NCBI RefSeq assembly: GCF_031202265.1
Contig: NZ_CP100604.1
Coordinates: 3,268,501 to 3,332,500 of the forward strand
DNA length: 64,000 bases
Origin: Bradyrhizobium sp. Ash2021
Lineage (GTDB): Bacteria; Pseudomonadota; Alphaproteobacteria; Rhizobiales; Xanthobacteraceae
Reading direction: 5' to 3'
The notes under the pieces are model-generated. The model saw only the letters and a program-made list of their open reading frames with translations, ran no database searches and was not told where the DNA came from. Below are positions 41,213 through 53,040 of this stretch, one piece after another. The translations under genes were made by a program, and so were the position numbers. Position 1 is the first letter of the stretch; every line of letters starts with the position of its first letter.

Positions 41213-42154
41213 TCAAGCCCTCAGCCGCGGATTGACCAGGATATAGGCGATATCGGCGATCAAATTCAGCGTGATGTAGATCGTCGCCGTCACCAGCACC
41301 ACGCCTTGCACCACCGCATAATCGCGGTTGAATACGGCGTCGACGATCAGCTTGCCAAAACCCGGAATCGAAAAGATCTGCTCGGTCAGCACCGCGCCAG
41401 ACAACAGCGTGCCGAGTTCGAGCGCGCCGAGCGTGATGACCGGCGTCAGCGCGTTGCGCATGGCGTGCTTGAGAATCACCGAGCGCTCGGAAAGGCCCTT
41501 GGCGCGGGCGGTGCGGACGTAGTCGCTCTCCAGCACCTGCAGCATGGCGCTGCGGGTATGGCGCATCAGGATCGCGGCGATCGCATTGCCCAGCACGAAA
41601 GCGGGCATGATGGTGGAGGCGAGGCTGGCGCGCCAGTTTTCGCTGAGCGGCACATAGCCTGAAGCCGGCAACCAGCCGAGTTCGATCGAGAACAGGAAGA
41701 TCAGCATGATGCCGAGCCAGAAATTCGGCGTCGAGATTCCCCACAGCGCGAACAGATTGGCGCCGTAGTCCCAGGCCGTACCCTTCTTTACCGCCGACAC
41801 GATGCCGGCGGGGATGCCGATCAGGAATGCGATCACGATCGCCATCGCCGCCAGTTGCATGGTCACGGGCAGTTTTTGCGCGATCAATTCGCGCACCGGC
41901 ACCTTGATGCGCAAGGACTCGCCGAAGTCGCCGGATAATACACCCTTGACCCAGTAGACATACTGGACCGGCACCGGCCGATCGAGCCGGTACTGCTGCC
42001 GGATTTGCTCGATGACCGCGGGATCGCGCTCCTCGCCGGCCATGATCAGCGCGGGATCGCCGGGCAACAGATGCTGCAGCGAAAAGATCAGGATCGACAC
42101 GAAGAACAGTGTCGGGATCAACTGGACAATACGCCGTGCGAGGAAGTTCAGCAT
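41213..42154 (-). CDS. Peptide-type ABC transporter permease, DppB/OppB family (system 1)
   Basis: 313 residues. DppB signature at the start (LNFLARRIVQLIPTLFFVSILIFSLQHLLPGDPA), then six membrane helices and the EAA loop YVRTARAKGLSERSVILKHAMRNALTPV. Inner-membrane half of the import channel. ATG 42154 gives the standard family N-terminus; the frame continues upstream into a palindromic repeat but without homology. The gap to the binding protein (42155-42304) is nearly filled by that repeat. Confidence 0.92.
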   Translation of the reverse strand: MLNFLARRIVQLIPTLFFVSILIFSLQHLLPGDPALIMAGEERDPAVIEQIRQQYRLDRPVPVQYVYWVKGVLSGDFGESLRIKVPVRELIAQKLPVTMQLAAMAIVIAFLIGIPAGIVSAVKKGTAWDYGANLFALWGISTPNFWLGIMLIFLFSIELGWLPASGYVPLSENWRASLASTIMPAFVLGNAIAAILMRHTRSAMLQVLESDYVRTARAKGLSERSVILKHAMRNALTPVITLGALELGTLLSGAVLTEQIFSIPGFGKLIVDAVFNRDYAVVQGVVLVTATIYITLNLIADIAYILVNPRLRA

Positions 42155-42162
42155 GGCATTAT

Positions 42163-42284
42163 CGTGTCCCGGGCGCAGCGCAGCGTGCAACGGTGCGCTG
42201 CAGAACCGGGACCCATCCACGATGCGCGGCAGGTCCCGGCTCCGCGGAGCAGCGTAAGAACGCTGCACCGCGTCCGGGACACGA
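42163..42284. repeat. CGTGTCCCGGGCGC-type palindromic repeat, copy 1
   Basis: CGTGTCCCGGGCGCAGCGCA at one end and ACCGCGTCCGGGACACG at the other. It sits between the binding-protein gene and the DppB-type gene. Related copy at 44971-45108. Confidence 0.75.
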
Positions 42285-42304
42285 GAATGCGGGCGCAGCC
42301 ATGC

Positions 42305-43816
42305 TCACTTCAGCTTCAGCCCGACCACGCGCACCAGGCCGTCGGGCATCTGCTTGTAGCCCTCCAGCCTCGTGGTATGCGCGATCAGTATCTTGCGGTG
42401 AAAGATGTAGAGGATCGGCTCCTCGTCGAGTGCGGCCTTCGTCAGCTTTTCATAGATCGCCTTGCGCTGCGCCTGATCGGTGACCAGGCGGCCGTCGTCG
42501 AGCGCCTTGTCGGCATCGGGATTCGACCAGGCGCTATAGTTCTGTGGCGCTTCGGTTTTGAGGAAGATGTAGGAATTGCCGTCCGGATCGATGCGCCCGC
42601 TCCACGCCAGCATATAGGCCTGGTATTCGCCGGCCTCGGCCTGCTTCAGCGACGTCGCGAACTCGGTGACCCTGATCTTCATGTCGAAGCCGGTCTCCGC
42701 CGCCATCGACTGGATCACCTGCGCGACGGCTTCGGTTTCGGCGCCCTTCGGCACCATGAAGTCGACGCTGACCGGCGCGGTCACGCCTGCTTCCTTCAAT
42801 AGCGCCTTGGCCTTGGCGACGTCGCGCCCGCGCACCGGGAAGGATTTCTGGTAGTAAGGATGATCGGGATTGACCCATTGATTGCCGGGTTTGAACTCGC
42901 TGTTGAATACGACCTGGTTGATGGCCTCGCGATCGATTGACAGATCGAGCGCCTGGCGCACCTTGGCGGACTGGCTGAGCGGTCCCTTGGCCTTGTCCTT
43001 GCCGATGTTCAAGGTCACGCCCTGATAGCCGAGCTCGATCGCGCTGGATAATTTGAGTTTCGGGTCCGCCTGCACCGCCTTGATGTCGGTCGCCAGCAGC
43101 CGTTCGATCAGATCGAGGCCGCCGGATTTCAGATTGGCGAGGCGGACCGTCGCATCCACCAGCGGCAGATAGACGATGCGGTCGATGTGGATGTTGTCCT
43201 TGTTCCAGTAATCGGCGAATTTTTCGAACACGATGCGGTCCTGCTGCACACGCTCGACGAATTTGTAGGGGCCGGCGCAAACCGGATGCAGCCCGAACTT
43301 GTCGCCTTCCTCCTTCGCCGCCTTCGGCGACACCATCATCCCCGCGCGATCGGTGAGTTGCGCGACCAGCGGCGAATACGGCGTCTTCAACACGATCTTG
43401 ATGGTCAGAGGATCGACGACGTCGATGTGGTCGACGGCGGCAAGCTCCGGCTTGCGAAACGACGTCGGCATCGTCAGGTGGCGATCGAGCGAGAATTTCG
43501 CAGCCGCGGCGTCCAGCGGCTCGCCGTCCTGGAATTTCACGCCCGGCCGCAGCTTGATCGTGACCTCCTTGCCGTCGGCCGAGGTCTCGTGCGACAGCGC
43601 GAGCTGCGGCACGATGTTGAGCTTTTCGTCGATGTCGAACAGCTTGTCGCAAAACGCTGCAAATACGATGCGGCCGACATAGGTGCGCGCCAGCGTCGGG
43701 TCGAGGATATCAGGGTCCTCGGCAAGCCCGATGCGCAGCGTGGTCTGGGCTTGAACATTTGCCTCGAACGACAGCAGCAAGGCCGCCGCCGTCACTGCCA
43801 AACGCAGGATTTTCAT
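42305..43816 (-). CDS. Peptide-type ABC transporter substrate-binding protein (system 1)
   Basis: 503 residues, SBP family 5. Signal peptide about 1-23 (ending NVQA), mature start QTTLRIGLAEDPDILDPTLARTYVG. Family motifs include TIKLRPGVKFQDGEPLDAAAAKFSLDRH and the late TEAPQNYSAWSNPDADKALDDGR. It binds a dipeptide, glutathione-like or other small amphipathic ligand in the periplasm for the channel at 40323-42154. Nearby gamma-glutamyltransferase suggests gamma-glutamyl peptides. A tandem 17-bp duplication lies just upstream, between this gene and the ATPase. Confidence 0.92.
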   Translation of the reverse strand: MKILRLAVTAAALLLSFEANVQAQTTLRIGLAEDPDILDPTLARTYVGRIVFAAFCDKLFDIDEKLNIVPQLALSHETSADGKEVTIKLRPGVKFQDGEPLDAAAAKFSLDRHLTMPTSFRKPELAAVDHIDVVDPLTIKIVLKTPYSPLVAQLTDRAGMMVSPKAAKEEGDKFGLHPVCAGPYKFVERVQQDRIVFEKFADYWNKDNIHIDRIVYLPLVDATVRLANLKSGGLDLIERLLATDIKAVQADPKLKLSSAIELGYQGVTLNIGKDKAKGPLSQSAKVRQALDLSIDREAINQVVFNSEFKPGNQWVNPDHPYYQKSFPVRGRDVAKAKALLKEAGVTAPVSVDFMVPKGAETEAVAQVIQSMAAETGFDMKIRVTEFATSLKQAEAGEYQAYMLAWSGRIDPDGNSYIFLKTEAPQNYSAWSNPDADKALDDGRLVTDQAQRKAIYEKLTKAALDEEPILYIFHRKILIAHTTRLEGYKQMPDGLVRVVGLKLK

Positions 43817-43828
43817 CGCTCTGTCCCC

Positions 43829-43858
43829 ATGTCCTCTTGGATTAAATGTCCTCTTGGA

Positions 43859-43862
<4 letters not shown>
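43829..43862. repeat. 17-bp tandem duplication at a gene junction
   Basis: ATGTCCTCTTGGATTAA occurs twice in succession between the ATPase stop and the binding-protein start. On the transcribed (minus) strand each copy contains AAGAGGACAT, a ribosome-binding-site-like sequence, and the ATPase stop codon falls inside the first copy read. Confidence 0.75.
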
Positions 43863-44953
<1,091 letters not shown>

Positions 44954-44970
44954 TTTCGCGCTCCGAAGTT

Positions 44971-45108
44971 CTCGTGTCCCGGGCGCTGCGCAGCGCGAAG
45001 CGTTGCTCCGCAGTACCGGGACCCATTCTTCTCGGCATCAAAGTTAGGCCCCGGTTCAGCGGTGCACCACTGCGCTACGCCTGTGCTGCACCGCGCCCGG
45101 GGCACGAG
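44971..45108. repeat. CGTGTCCCGGGCGC-type palindromic repeat, copy 2
   Basis: CTCGTGTCCCGGGCGCTGCG and CGCGCCCGGGGCACGAG ends, with inner GTTGCTCCGCAGTACCGGGA and similar arms. It fills the gap between the two ATPase genes of system 1. Confidence 0.75.
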
Positions 45109-45125
45109 ATGGGAGAGGAGTGCGG

Positions 45126-46111
<986 letters not shown>

Positions 46112-46115
<4 letters not shown>

Positions 46116-46822
46116 CCCTGACTCGCAATCGCGGCGTTGATCCCGGCGTCGATGGTCTCGCGGTCGGTCACCCCGGCCGGATTTTTGCGGGTCGGGAGAA
46201 ATTGGCGGAAATGTACCCAGCGCTCGCGGCTGACTTGTTCAAGCCGCTCCAGCTCGGCAAGCGGATCGGCATGGTCGTCGACGCGCAGGTCGAGATCGGA
46301 CCATTCTTCCTCGCCGTGGATCAGCAGCGCCGCCGATTGCTTGCCGCGCTTGTCGCCGCCGGCGGCTTCGCCGGCCCGCATCGCTGCGATCAGCCGCCGG
46401 GCGAAGGGCAGGCTGGCACTCGCGGCATAGGCTTTCGCAGTGTCATCCAACACGGCTGCACCCGCCAGCATATTTCCCGCAATCGAAAAGCCGTCGCCCT
46501 GAATATGCCCGCACCAGTCGACGCATTCCTTGCCGGTGAAAGACGCGATGCGGCCCTTGGCATCCATGACGTGCAGTTGCCTGCTCTCCCGGCCGCTGTC
46601 GGCAGCGATCAAGGTTTTGACGATGTCGCAGGATTCGCGCCCCTCGCGCAGCAATTTCACGCCGTCGATGCCGTAATAGGGATTGACCAGCGCCTGCGTC
46701 GCGACAGCGCCACATCCGGCGGCGATGTGCGGCACGCGGGCGCCGACCGCGAAAAAACGCGTCGCGACCGCGATGCCAAAACGGCCGGTAGCGCTATCGC
46801 GGGCGATGATCGACCAGGTCAT
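46112..46822 (-). CDS. DUF1028 family protein (Ntn-hydrolase-like)
   Basis: 236 residues. The N-terminus TWSIIARDSATGRFGIAVAT and VGARVPHIAAGCGAVATQALVNPYYG are diagnostic of DUF1028, an uncharacterised family with a suspected N-terminal-nucleophile-like fold. In many genomes it accompanies gamma-glutamyltransferases and peptide importers, as here, so a role in peptide or amide hydrolysis is likely. ATG 46822 is the family start; the longer frame runs into a repeat. Overlaps the DppD-type gene by 4 bp. Confidence 0.88.
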
Positions 46823-46829
46823 CTCAAAT

Positions 46830-46985
46830 CTTCTCTCCCTCTCCCCGCTCCTCGCGGGGAGAGGGTTGGGGTGAGGGGCTTGTTCGGCAAACAAGGTGGA
46901 AATCGGGTTCGCGGAGGCTCCCCCTCACCCGGAATTCAAGCTGTGCTTGAATTCCGACCTCTCCCCGCAAGCGGGGCGAGGTGGA
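46830..46985. repeat. CCCTCTCCCCGC..GCGGGGAGAGGG inverted repeat element
   Basis: A hairpin CTCCCCGCTC..GCGGGGAGAGGGTTGG, then TCACCCGGAATTCAAGC..GCTTGAATTCCG and CCTCTCCCCGCAAGCGGGGCGAGG: three nested or adjacent hairpins in 155 bp. It lies between the gamma-glutamyltransferase and DUF1028 genes. Confidence 0.75.
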
Positions 46986-47044
46986 GTTTGGGGCTCGCTC
47001 TGCGATTCGATGCGAAGTCATCATGCGCTGACAGTCATCTCAGC

Positions 47045-48850
47045 CTACCGTCCGGCCGCATAGCCCTGCATGCCCCGCGGATTGGCAGCGGCGCGGCGGC
47101 GGCGGCCTACCTTGGAAGCCGCGGTCAGGCGTCCCTCCGACCAGTCGGGCCCGATCTCGACGACGTGGCCGCGGCTCTTCAGCGTATCCACGGTCGCCTT
47201 CGGCACGCGGTTTTCGACCACGAGCACGCCTGGGCGCGCGGTGCGCGGCCAGAACGAAATCGGGAAATGTTCGGAATGCCAGGCCGGCGCGTCGATCGCT
47301 TCCTGCAGGTTCAATTTGGCGTGGACGTGCCGCAGGAAGAATTGCGTGGTCCATTGATCCTGCTGGTCGCCGCCGGGCGAACCCCAGGCCATGTACGGCT
47401 CACCGTCGCGATAGCACATGGTGGGCGAGAGCGTGGTGCGCGGGCGTTTGCCGGGTGCCAGTGCCGCCGGATGATCTTCCTGGAGCCAGAACATCTGGGC
47501 GCGGCTGCCGAGGCAGAAGCCGAGTTCCCGAATAACCGGCGAGGATTGCAGCCAGCCGCCGGACGGCGTCGCCGAGATCATGTTGCCGGCCTGATCGATG
47601 ATGTCGAAATGCACGGTGTCGCCGCGCACCTCGCCGAACCGGCCAACGGTCGGCTCGCCCGCGCCCATCGCGCCGACGGCCTCGCGATGGCCTTCGGCGC
47701 GGCGCAGTTTGACCACCGAACCAAAACCTTCGACCGAGCCGGGGACGAAGTCGAGCGAGGCTTTATCCCTGGAGATCAGCTTGCGGCGTTCGTCGTTATA
47801 GGCGTCCGACAGCAAGGTCGCGATCGGGATCTCCGTGAACTTGGGATCGCCATAGAACTTCTCGCGGTCGGCAAACGCAAGCTTGGCTGCCTCGATCTGC
47901 AGATGGATGAATTCGGGGCCGGCGGGATCGAGCCCGTCGAGCTCAAATCCCTTCAACAGCGCCAGCTGCTGCAGCATCACCGGGCCCTGGCTCCAGACCC
48001 CCGCCTTGCACACGGTGTAGCGGCCGTAATCATAGGTCAGCGGCGCCTCGATGGTCGGCTGCCAGCGCGCCATGTCGTCGGCCGAGAGCACGCCGCGATG
48101 CGGCGAGCCGCTGACGTCCATCACGTCCTGGGTGCGGCAGAATTTGTCGATCGCCTCGGCCACAAAACCGTGCGACCAGGCCTTTCGCGCGGCTTCGATT
48201 TGGGCTGTGCGGTCGCCTCCCGCAGCTTCGGCCTCCTTGAGAATGCGCGCATAGGTTTCCGAAAGCGTCTTGTTGGTGAAGAGCGTGCCGGGTTTGGGCA
48301 CCTCATTGTTCGGCAGATAGACCGCCGCCGACGTCTTCCAGTGCGTGCGGAACAGTTTTTCGACGATCTGGATGGTGGCGGCGGCGCGCTCGACCAGCGG
48401 GTAACCGTCGCGGGCATAGGCGATCGCGGGCTCCAGCACGTCGCGCAGCCGCATCGTGCCGTAGTCGCGCAACAGCAGCATCCAGGATTCGAATGTGCCG
48501 GGCACGCAGGCGGCCAAAAGTCCGGTGCCGGGCACCATCTCCAGCCCCTCGCTGCGATAATGCGCAATGGTCGCTTTCGAAGGCGCGGGGCCCTGGCCGC
48601 AGATCACCTCGGTGCGCGCGCGCCTGGTGTCATGCACGATGATCGGGACGTCGCCGCCCGGGCCGTTCAGATGCGGCTCGACCACTTGCAGCGTAAACGC
48701 GGTGGCGACGCCGGCGTCGAAGGCGTTGCCGCCTTTCTCCAAAATACCCATCCCGACGGCGGTCGCGATCCAGTGGGTCGAGGTGACGACCCCGAACGTG
48801 CCTTCGATTTCAGGCCGGGTCGTGAACGGATCGGGATTGATGTTGCCCAT
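47045..48850 (-). CDS. ggt: Gamma-glutamyltransferase family protein
   Basis: 601 residues, the length of unprocessed Ggt precursors. Landmarks are THWIATAVGMGILEKGGNAFDAGVATAFTLQVVEPHLNG, the processing-site region RGDTVHFDIIDQAGNMISATPSGGW (threonine nucleophile in GDTVHF), and the late SPTMCYRDGEPYMAWGSPGGD loop. It would cleave gamma-glutamyl bonds of glutathione and similar amides. I see no clear signal peptide in the first 20 residues, which suggests a cytoplasmic enzyme acting after uptake, unlike secreted E. coli Ggt. It lies between two peptide importers. Confidence 0.88.
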   Translation of the reverse strand: MGNINPDPFTTRPEIEGTFGVVTSTHWIATAVGMGILEKGGNAFDAGVATAFTLQVVEPHLNGPGGDVPIIVHDTRRARTEVICGQGPAPSKATIAHYRSEGLEMVPGTGLLAACVPGTFESWMLLLRDYGTMRLRDVLEPAIAYARDGYPLVERAAATIQIVEKLFRTHWKTSAAVYLPNNEVPKPGTLFTNKTLSETYARILKEAEAAGGDRTAQIEAARKAWSHGFVAEAIDKFCRTQDVMDVSGSPHRGVLSADDMARWQPTIEAPLTYDYGRYTVCKAGVWSQGPVMLQQLALLKGFELDGLDPAGPEFIHLQIEAAKLAFADREKFYGDPKFTEIPIATLLSDAYNDERRKLISRDKASLDFVPGSVEGFGSVVKLRRAEGHREAVGAMGAGEPTVGRFGEVRGDTVHFDIIDQAGNMISATPSGGWLQSSPVIRELGFCLGSRAQMFWLQEDHPAALAPGKRPRTTLSPTMCYRDGEPYMAWGSPGGDQQDQWTTQFFLRHVHAKLNLQEAIDAPAWHSEHFPISFWPRTARPGVLVVENRVPKATVDTLKSRGHVVEIGPDWSEGRLTAASKVGRRRRAAANPRGMQGYAAGR

Positions 48851-48959
48851 GGGAACCTATCGTTTCGTTTGCGCTGGTATCTTGGTGCGGGCGCACTTGA
48901 TCACAGGAGAGGCCCGCTGCCAACCGTTTGGTTGACAAGGTTGGCTTCCATTCGCGTGA

Positions 48960-49961
48960 TCATGCGGAAGCTTTCGCCGGGACCGGATTGTTGACGGCGT
49001 GACAGGCGACGCCGTCGATCAGCGATGGCGCCACCTTGTGGCAGAGATCGAACGCCAGCGGGCAGCGCGGATTGAAGGCGCAGCCGGGCGGCGGATCGAT
49101 CGGATTGGGGATCTCGCCCTTGACCGGAATCCGCTGCCGGCCGGACATCGCGAGATCGGGAACCGCGCCGAGCAGCATCTTGGTGTAGGGCATCCGCGGA
49201 TTGTTGAAGAGTTCGCGCCCCTCAGCGATCTCGACGATGCGGCCGAGATACATCACGCCGATGCGGCTCGCCATGTGGCGGACCACCGCGAGGTTATGGC
49301 TGATGAAGAGATAGGTCAGACCGAATTTGTCCTGCAGGTCGCGCATCAGGTTGAGGATCTGCGCCTGCACGGAGACGTCCAGCGCCGAGGTCGGCTCGTC
49401 ACAGACGATGAATTCGGCTTCCGAGGCCAGCGCCCGCGCAATCGCGATGCGCTGCCGCTGGCCGCCGGAGAACTCATGCGGAAATTTCAGGCCGTCATCG
49501 GCATGCAGGCCGACCAGGTTCAACAACTCCCCGACGCGCGCCCTGATGTCGCGCTCGCCCTGGATCAGATCAAAGGCGCGAATCGGCTCTGCGACGATGG
49601 CATCGACCCGGAAGCGCGGATTGAGGCTCGCATAGGGGTCCTGAAAAATCATCTGGATGCGGCGGCGCAGACGCTGGCGAGCCTGCGATTGCTTGCGGTC
49701 GGTCATCGAAATGCCGTCGATGATCACCTCGCCGGAACTCGGCGGCAACAGTCCGACCACCATGCGCGCGACGGTAGTCTTTCCCGAACCGGATTCGCCG
49801 ACCAGCGCAAACGTCTCGCCCCGCCTGATATCGAAGGTCACGCCGTCGACCGCTTTGAGAAATTCCAGATGGCCGCCTTCGAGCACCCGGTTCAGCCACG
49901 GTTTTGAAACGTCGAACACGCGGCGCAAATTCCTGACGTCGATGAAGGGTGCCGGGCTCAT
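48960..49961 (-). CDS. Peptide-type ABC transporter ATPase, DppF/OppF family (system 2)
   Basis: 333 residues. Walker A GESGSGKTT, Q-loop [16 protein letters not shown], signature FSGGQRQR, Walker B FIVCDEPTSALD, H-loop FISHN, C-terminal GCAFNPRCPLAFDLC cysteines. Start overlaps the DppD-type stop by 4 bp. Differs throughout from the system 1 counterpart, so the two importers are not a recent duplication. Confidence 0.92.
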   Translation of the reverse strand: MSPAPFIDVRNLRRVFDVSKPWLNRVLEGGHLEFLKAVDGVTFDIRRGETFALVGESGSGKTTVARMVVGLLPPSSGEVIIDGISMTDRKQSQARQRLRRRIQMIFQDPYASLNPRFRVDAIVAEPIRAFDLIQGERDIRARVGELLNLVGLHADDGLKFPHEFSGGQRQRIAIARALASEAEFIVCDEPTSALDVSVQAQILNLMRDLQDKFGLTYLFISHNLAVVRHMASRIGVMYLGRIVEIAEGRELFNNPRMPYTKMLLGAVPDLAMSGRQRIPVKGEIPNPIDPPPGCAFNPRCPLAFDLCHKVAPSLIDGVACHAVNNPVPAKASA

Positions 49962-50956
49962 GCCGCGGTCTCCTTGACGTTTTCCTTGGCGGCGGGGTCG
50001 TAGAGATGGCAGGCCACCGCCTGCGTGGCGTGCGGAGTTGGCTCCGGCCGTTCGACGCGGCAGCGATCGAATGCGAACGCGCAGCGCGGGTTGAACGAGC
50101 AGCCCGGCGGGATCGCCGACAGCCGCGGCATCGAACCCGGAATTTGCACCAGCCGCTTGTCTTCGCCCGCCAATGTCGGGATCGCGCCCATCAGGCCCTT
50201 GGCGTAGGGATGCAGCGGGTTCTGCACGACGTCCTGTACCGGCCCGATCTCGGCAATCCGGCCGGAATACATCACAGCAACCCGGTCGGAGGTTTCGGCG
50301 ATCACGCCCATGTCGTGGGTCACCAGCATGACGGCTGTGCCGTGATCGCGGCCGAGGCGCTTGATCAAGGAGATGATCTGGGCCTGGACGGAGACGTCGA
50401 GCGCGGTGGTCGGCTCGTCCGCGATGATCAGCTCCGGCCCGGCGCAGATCGCCAGTGCAATCACGACGCGCTGGCGCATGCCGCCGGAGAATTCGTGCGG
50501 ATAGGCGTCGATGCGCTTTTCCGGTGCGGGAATGCCGACCTCGGCCAACAGATCGATCGCGCGCTTGCGCGCTGCGGACTCCGACAAATTGCTGTGGGTG
50601 CGGATGGTCTCGATGATCTGGTCGCCGATCCGGTAGAGCGGATTGAGACTGGTCAGCGGATCCTGAAAGATCATGCCGATGCGTTTGCCGCGGATGCGGC
50701 GGATCTCTTCCGGCGGCAGATGATCGATCCGCATGCCCGACAGATAGATCTCGCCGCCGGCGATCCGGCCGGGCGGGTCGATCAGCCCGATCACCGCAAG
50801 TCCCGTGACCGATTTGCCGGCGCCGGATTCCCCGACCACGCCGAGCACTTCGCCCTTGGCGATGTCGAACGAAACCCCGTCGATGGCGCGCAGCGTATGG
50901 TGGCGGGTGACGAACTCCACCTCGAGATTACGCACCGAGAGAACAGGAGCGGTCAT
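49958..50956 (-). CDS. Peptide-type ABC transporter ATPase, DppD/OppD family (system 2)
   Basis: 332 residues. Walker [11 protein letters not shown]-loop [16 protein letters not shown], signature FSGGMRQR, Walker [14 protein letters not shown]-loop LVTHD, and [15 protein letters not shown] near the C-terminus. Fourth gene of an A-B-C-D-F operon. Gap of 28 bp from the DppC-type gene. Confidence 0.92.
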   Translation of the reverse strand: MTAPVLSVRNLEVEFVTRHHTLRAIDGVSFDIAKGEVLGVVGESGAGKSVTGLAVIGLIDPPGRIAGGEIYLSGMRIDHLPPEEIRRIRGKRIGMIFQDPLTSLNPLYRIGDQIIETIRTHSNLSESAARKRAIDLLAEVGIPAPEKRIDAYPHEFSGGMRQRVVIALAICAGPELIIADEPTTALDVSVQAQIISLIKRLGRDHGTAVMLVTHDMGVIAETSDRVAVMYSGRIAEIGPVQDVVQNPLHPYAKGLMGAIPTLAGEDKRLVQIPGSMPRLSAIPPGCSFNPRCAFAFDRCRVERPEPTPHATQAVACHLYDPAAKENVKETAA

Positions 50957-50984
50957 ACAGCCAAATCTCTGAGAAAGCCGCGTC

Positions 50985-51947
50985 TCATCTGAGCTTCGGA
51001 TTGAGCGCGTCGCGCAGCCAGTCGCCGAGCAGGTTGATGGAAAGGATCAACGCCGCGAGCGCCATGCCGGGGAAGGCGACGATCCACCATTCGCCGGAAA
51101 ACAGATAATTGTTGCCGATGCCGATCAGGGTGCCGAGCGAGGGCATGGTATCGGGCATCCCTGAACCGAGAAACGACAGCGTCGCCTCGGTGATGATGGC
51201 AAGCGCGAGGTTGATGGTGGCGATGACGAGGATCGGCCCCATCGTGTTGGGCAGCACGTGACGCAGCATGATGACGGGGGCGGGCAGGCCGATCAGCTGC
51301 GCTGCGGCGACGTAATCCTTGCTCTTCTCCACCAGCACCGAGCCGCGCACGGTGCGGGCATATTGCACCCAGAAGCTAAGGCCGATCGCAACCACCAGCA
51401 CGGCCAGCATGTTCATCGCGTCCAGCCGGTTGCCGAACACCGACTTGACCACGCCGTTGACGAGCAGAGCGATCAAAATGGCAGGGAAGGTGAGCTGCAC
51501 GTCGGCGATCCGCATGATCAGGCTGTCGACGGCGCCGCCGACATAGCCCGCGATCAGGCCGAGCATGATGCCGAGCGCGCCGGAGAACACGACGCCGAGC
51601 ACGCCGACCACGAGCGAAATGCGCAGGCCGTACAGGATCGCCGAAAGCACGTCGCGGCCCTGCTCATCGGTGCCGAGCAGGAACGGGCTTTGGCCGTCGG
51701 CTGTCCACAGCGGCGCGATGCGCGAATTCATCAACTGAAGCTGTGCCGGATCGAACGGGTTCTGAACGGCCAGGACGGAAGCGAAGATCGCCAGCAGGAA
51801 AAACAGGATCGTGATGGCCGCCGCCACCATTGTCAGTCTGGAACGGCGGAATGAATAGAACACGTCGCTTTCGAGCGCGCGCCGCAACCAGCCGCGGCCG
51901 TGCGGTGCGCTCGGTTCGGCTTGGTGTGGGACAACGGCGTCGGACAT
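50985..51947 (-). CDS. Peptide-type ABC transporter permease, DppC/OppC family (system 2)
   Basis: 320 residues with an N-terminal cytoplasmic stretch of about 35, then six membrane helices. LGTDEQGRDVLSAILYGLR and the EAA loop YVAAAQLIGLPAPVIMLRHVLPNTMG identify the family. An insertion before the first motif (VQNPFDPAQLQLMNSRIAPLW) is the kind seen in DppC-type proteins with an extended periplasmic loop. Pairs with the DppB-type gene 12 bp upstream. Confidence 0.92.
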   Translation of the reverse strand: MSDAVVPHQAEPSAPHGRGWLRRALESDVFYSFRRSRLTMVAAAITILFFLLAIFASVLAVQNPFDPAQLQLMNSRIAPLWTADGQSPFLLGTDEQGRDVLSAILYGLRISLVVGVLGVVFSGALGIMLGLIAGYVGGAVDSLIMRIADVQLTFPAILIALLVNGVVKSVFGNRLDAMNMLAVLVVAIGLSFWVQYARTVRGSVLVEKSKDYVAAAQLIGLPAPVIMLRHVLPNTMGPILVIATINLALAIITEATLSFLGSGMPDTMPSLGTLIGIGNNYLFSGEWWIVAFPGMALAALILSINLLGDWLRDALNPKLR

Positions 51948-51959
51948 GAAAATCTCGCT

Positions 51960-52940
51960 CTAGCCCGGACGGCTGATGGTCGAGCGCAGGCGCGGATCGA
52001 CCACGGTATAGAGGATATCGACCACGAGATTGATGGTGACGAAGATCAGCGACACCATCAGCAGGTACGCCGCCATGATCGGGATATCCACGTTTTGCAC
52101 TGCCTGTACGAATAGCAAGCCCATGCCGGGCCACTGGAATACGGTTTCGGTGATGATTGCAAATGCAATAACCGAGCCAAACTGCAGCCCGGCCACCGTG
52201 ATCACGGGAACCAGCGTGTTCTTCAGCGCGTGGCCGAAATGGATCGCCCGCGTCGTCAGCCCGCGGGCGCGGGCGAAGCGGATATAGTCGGTGCGGAGCA
52301 CTTCGAGCATTTCGGCGCGCACCAGCCGCATGATCAGGGTCATCTGGAACAAGCCAAGCGTGATCGACGGCATGATCAGCGCCTTGAGGCCGGAAACCGT
52401 GAGCAGGCCGGTGGTCCACCAGCCGAGCCGCACCACCTCGCCGCGGCCGAACGAGGGCAGCCAGCCCAGCGTCACCGCGAACAGATAGATCAGGAGAATG
52501 CCGATCAGGAAAGTCGGCAGCGAGATTCCGATCAGCGATACCGCCTGGAATATCTTGGCAAGCACGGTGTCACGCCGCAGCGCCGAATAGACGCCCATCA
52601 GGATGCCGAACACCATCGCGAAAATCGTGGCGCAGATCGCGAGTTCCAGCGTCGCCGGCATTCGCTCCTTCAGGAGGTCCGAGACCGGCTGGCGAAACTG
52701 GTAGGAGACGCCAAATTTGAATTGCGCGGCGTTGGCGAAATAGTGCACGAACTGGACCGGCACGGGATCGTTGAGGCCGAGGGACTGGCGGATCGCGGCG
52801 CGCTCGGCGGCCGAGGTGTCGATCGCAACCATCTGGTTGACGGGGTCGCCGGCGAACCGGAACATCGAGAACGCGATGATGCCGACCGCGATCATGACGC
52901 CCATGGCCTGGATCGCCCGGCGAAGAGTGAAAGCGAGCAT
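51960..52940 (-). CDS. Peptide-type ABC transporter permease, DppB/OppB family (system 2)
   Basis: 326 residues. N-terminal LAFTLRRAIQAMGVMIAVGIIAFSMFRFAGDP, FANAAQFKFGVSYQFRQPV, six membrane helices and EAA loop YIRFARARGLTTRAIHFGHALKNTLVP. Import channel subunit. The 100-bp gap to the binding-protein gene contains a strong hairpin (52999-53023). Confidence 0.92.
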   Translation of the reverse strand: MLAFTLRRAIQAMGVMIAVGIIAFSMFRFAGDPVNQMVAIDTSAAERAAIRQSLGLNDPVPVQFVHYFANAAQFKFGVSYQFRQPVSDLLKERMPATLELAICATIFAMVFGILMGVYSALRRDTVLAKIFQAVSLIGISLPTFLIGILLIYLFAVTLGWLPSFGRGEVVRLGWWTTGLLTVSGLKALIMPSITLGLFQMTLIMRLVRAEMLEVLRTDYIRFARARGLTTRAIHFGHALKNTLVPVITVAGLQFGSVIAFAIITETVFQWPGMGLLFVQAVQNVDIPIMAAYLLMVSLIFVTINLVVDILYTVVDPRLRSTISRPG

Positions 52941-52998
52941 GTGATCCTTTCACTTCTCTGCAAGTGCGGTGCGCGTCATTGCGAACCGTAACGAAAAG

Positions 52999-53023
52999 TC
53001 CCGGAGGCGCGAGGCTCCCGGGA
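52999..53023. repeat. Stem-loop after the system 2 binding-protein gene
   Basis: GTCCCGGAGGC and GCTCCCGGGAC arms with one mismatch/bulge and a short GCGAG loop. Adjacent CGTCATTGCGAACCGTAACG (about 52976-52994) looks like a half copy of the TCATTGCGAG repeat. Transcribed as part of the importer operon on the minus strand. Confidence 0.6.
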
Positions 53024-53040
53024 CCCGTGCATTCAAGCTG

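Noticed and set aside
41208..41744. N-terminal extension of the DppC-type protein
   Set aside because: Would overlap the DppB-type gene by 530 bp; the added residues are Arg/His-rich and non-homologous. Start set at 41207.
46202..48994. 930-codon open frame on the plus strand
   Set aside because: It lies opposite the intact gamma-glutamyltransferase and DUF1028 genes, has no family motif and is rich in Arg/His/Gly, typical of antisense frames in high-GC DNA.
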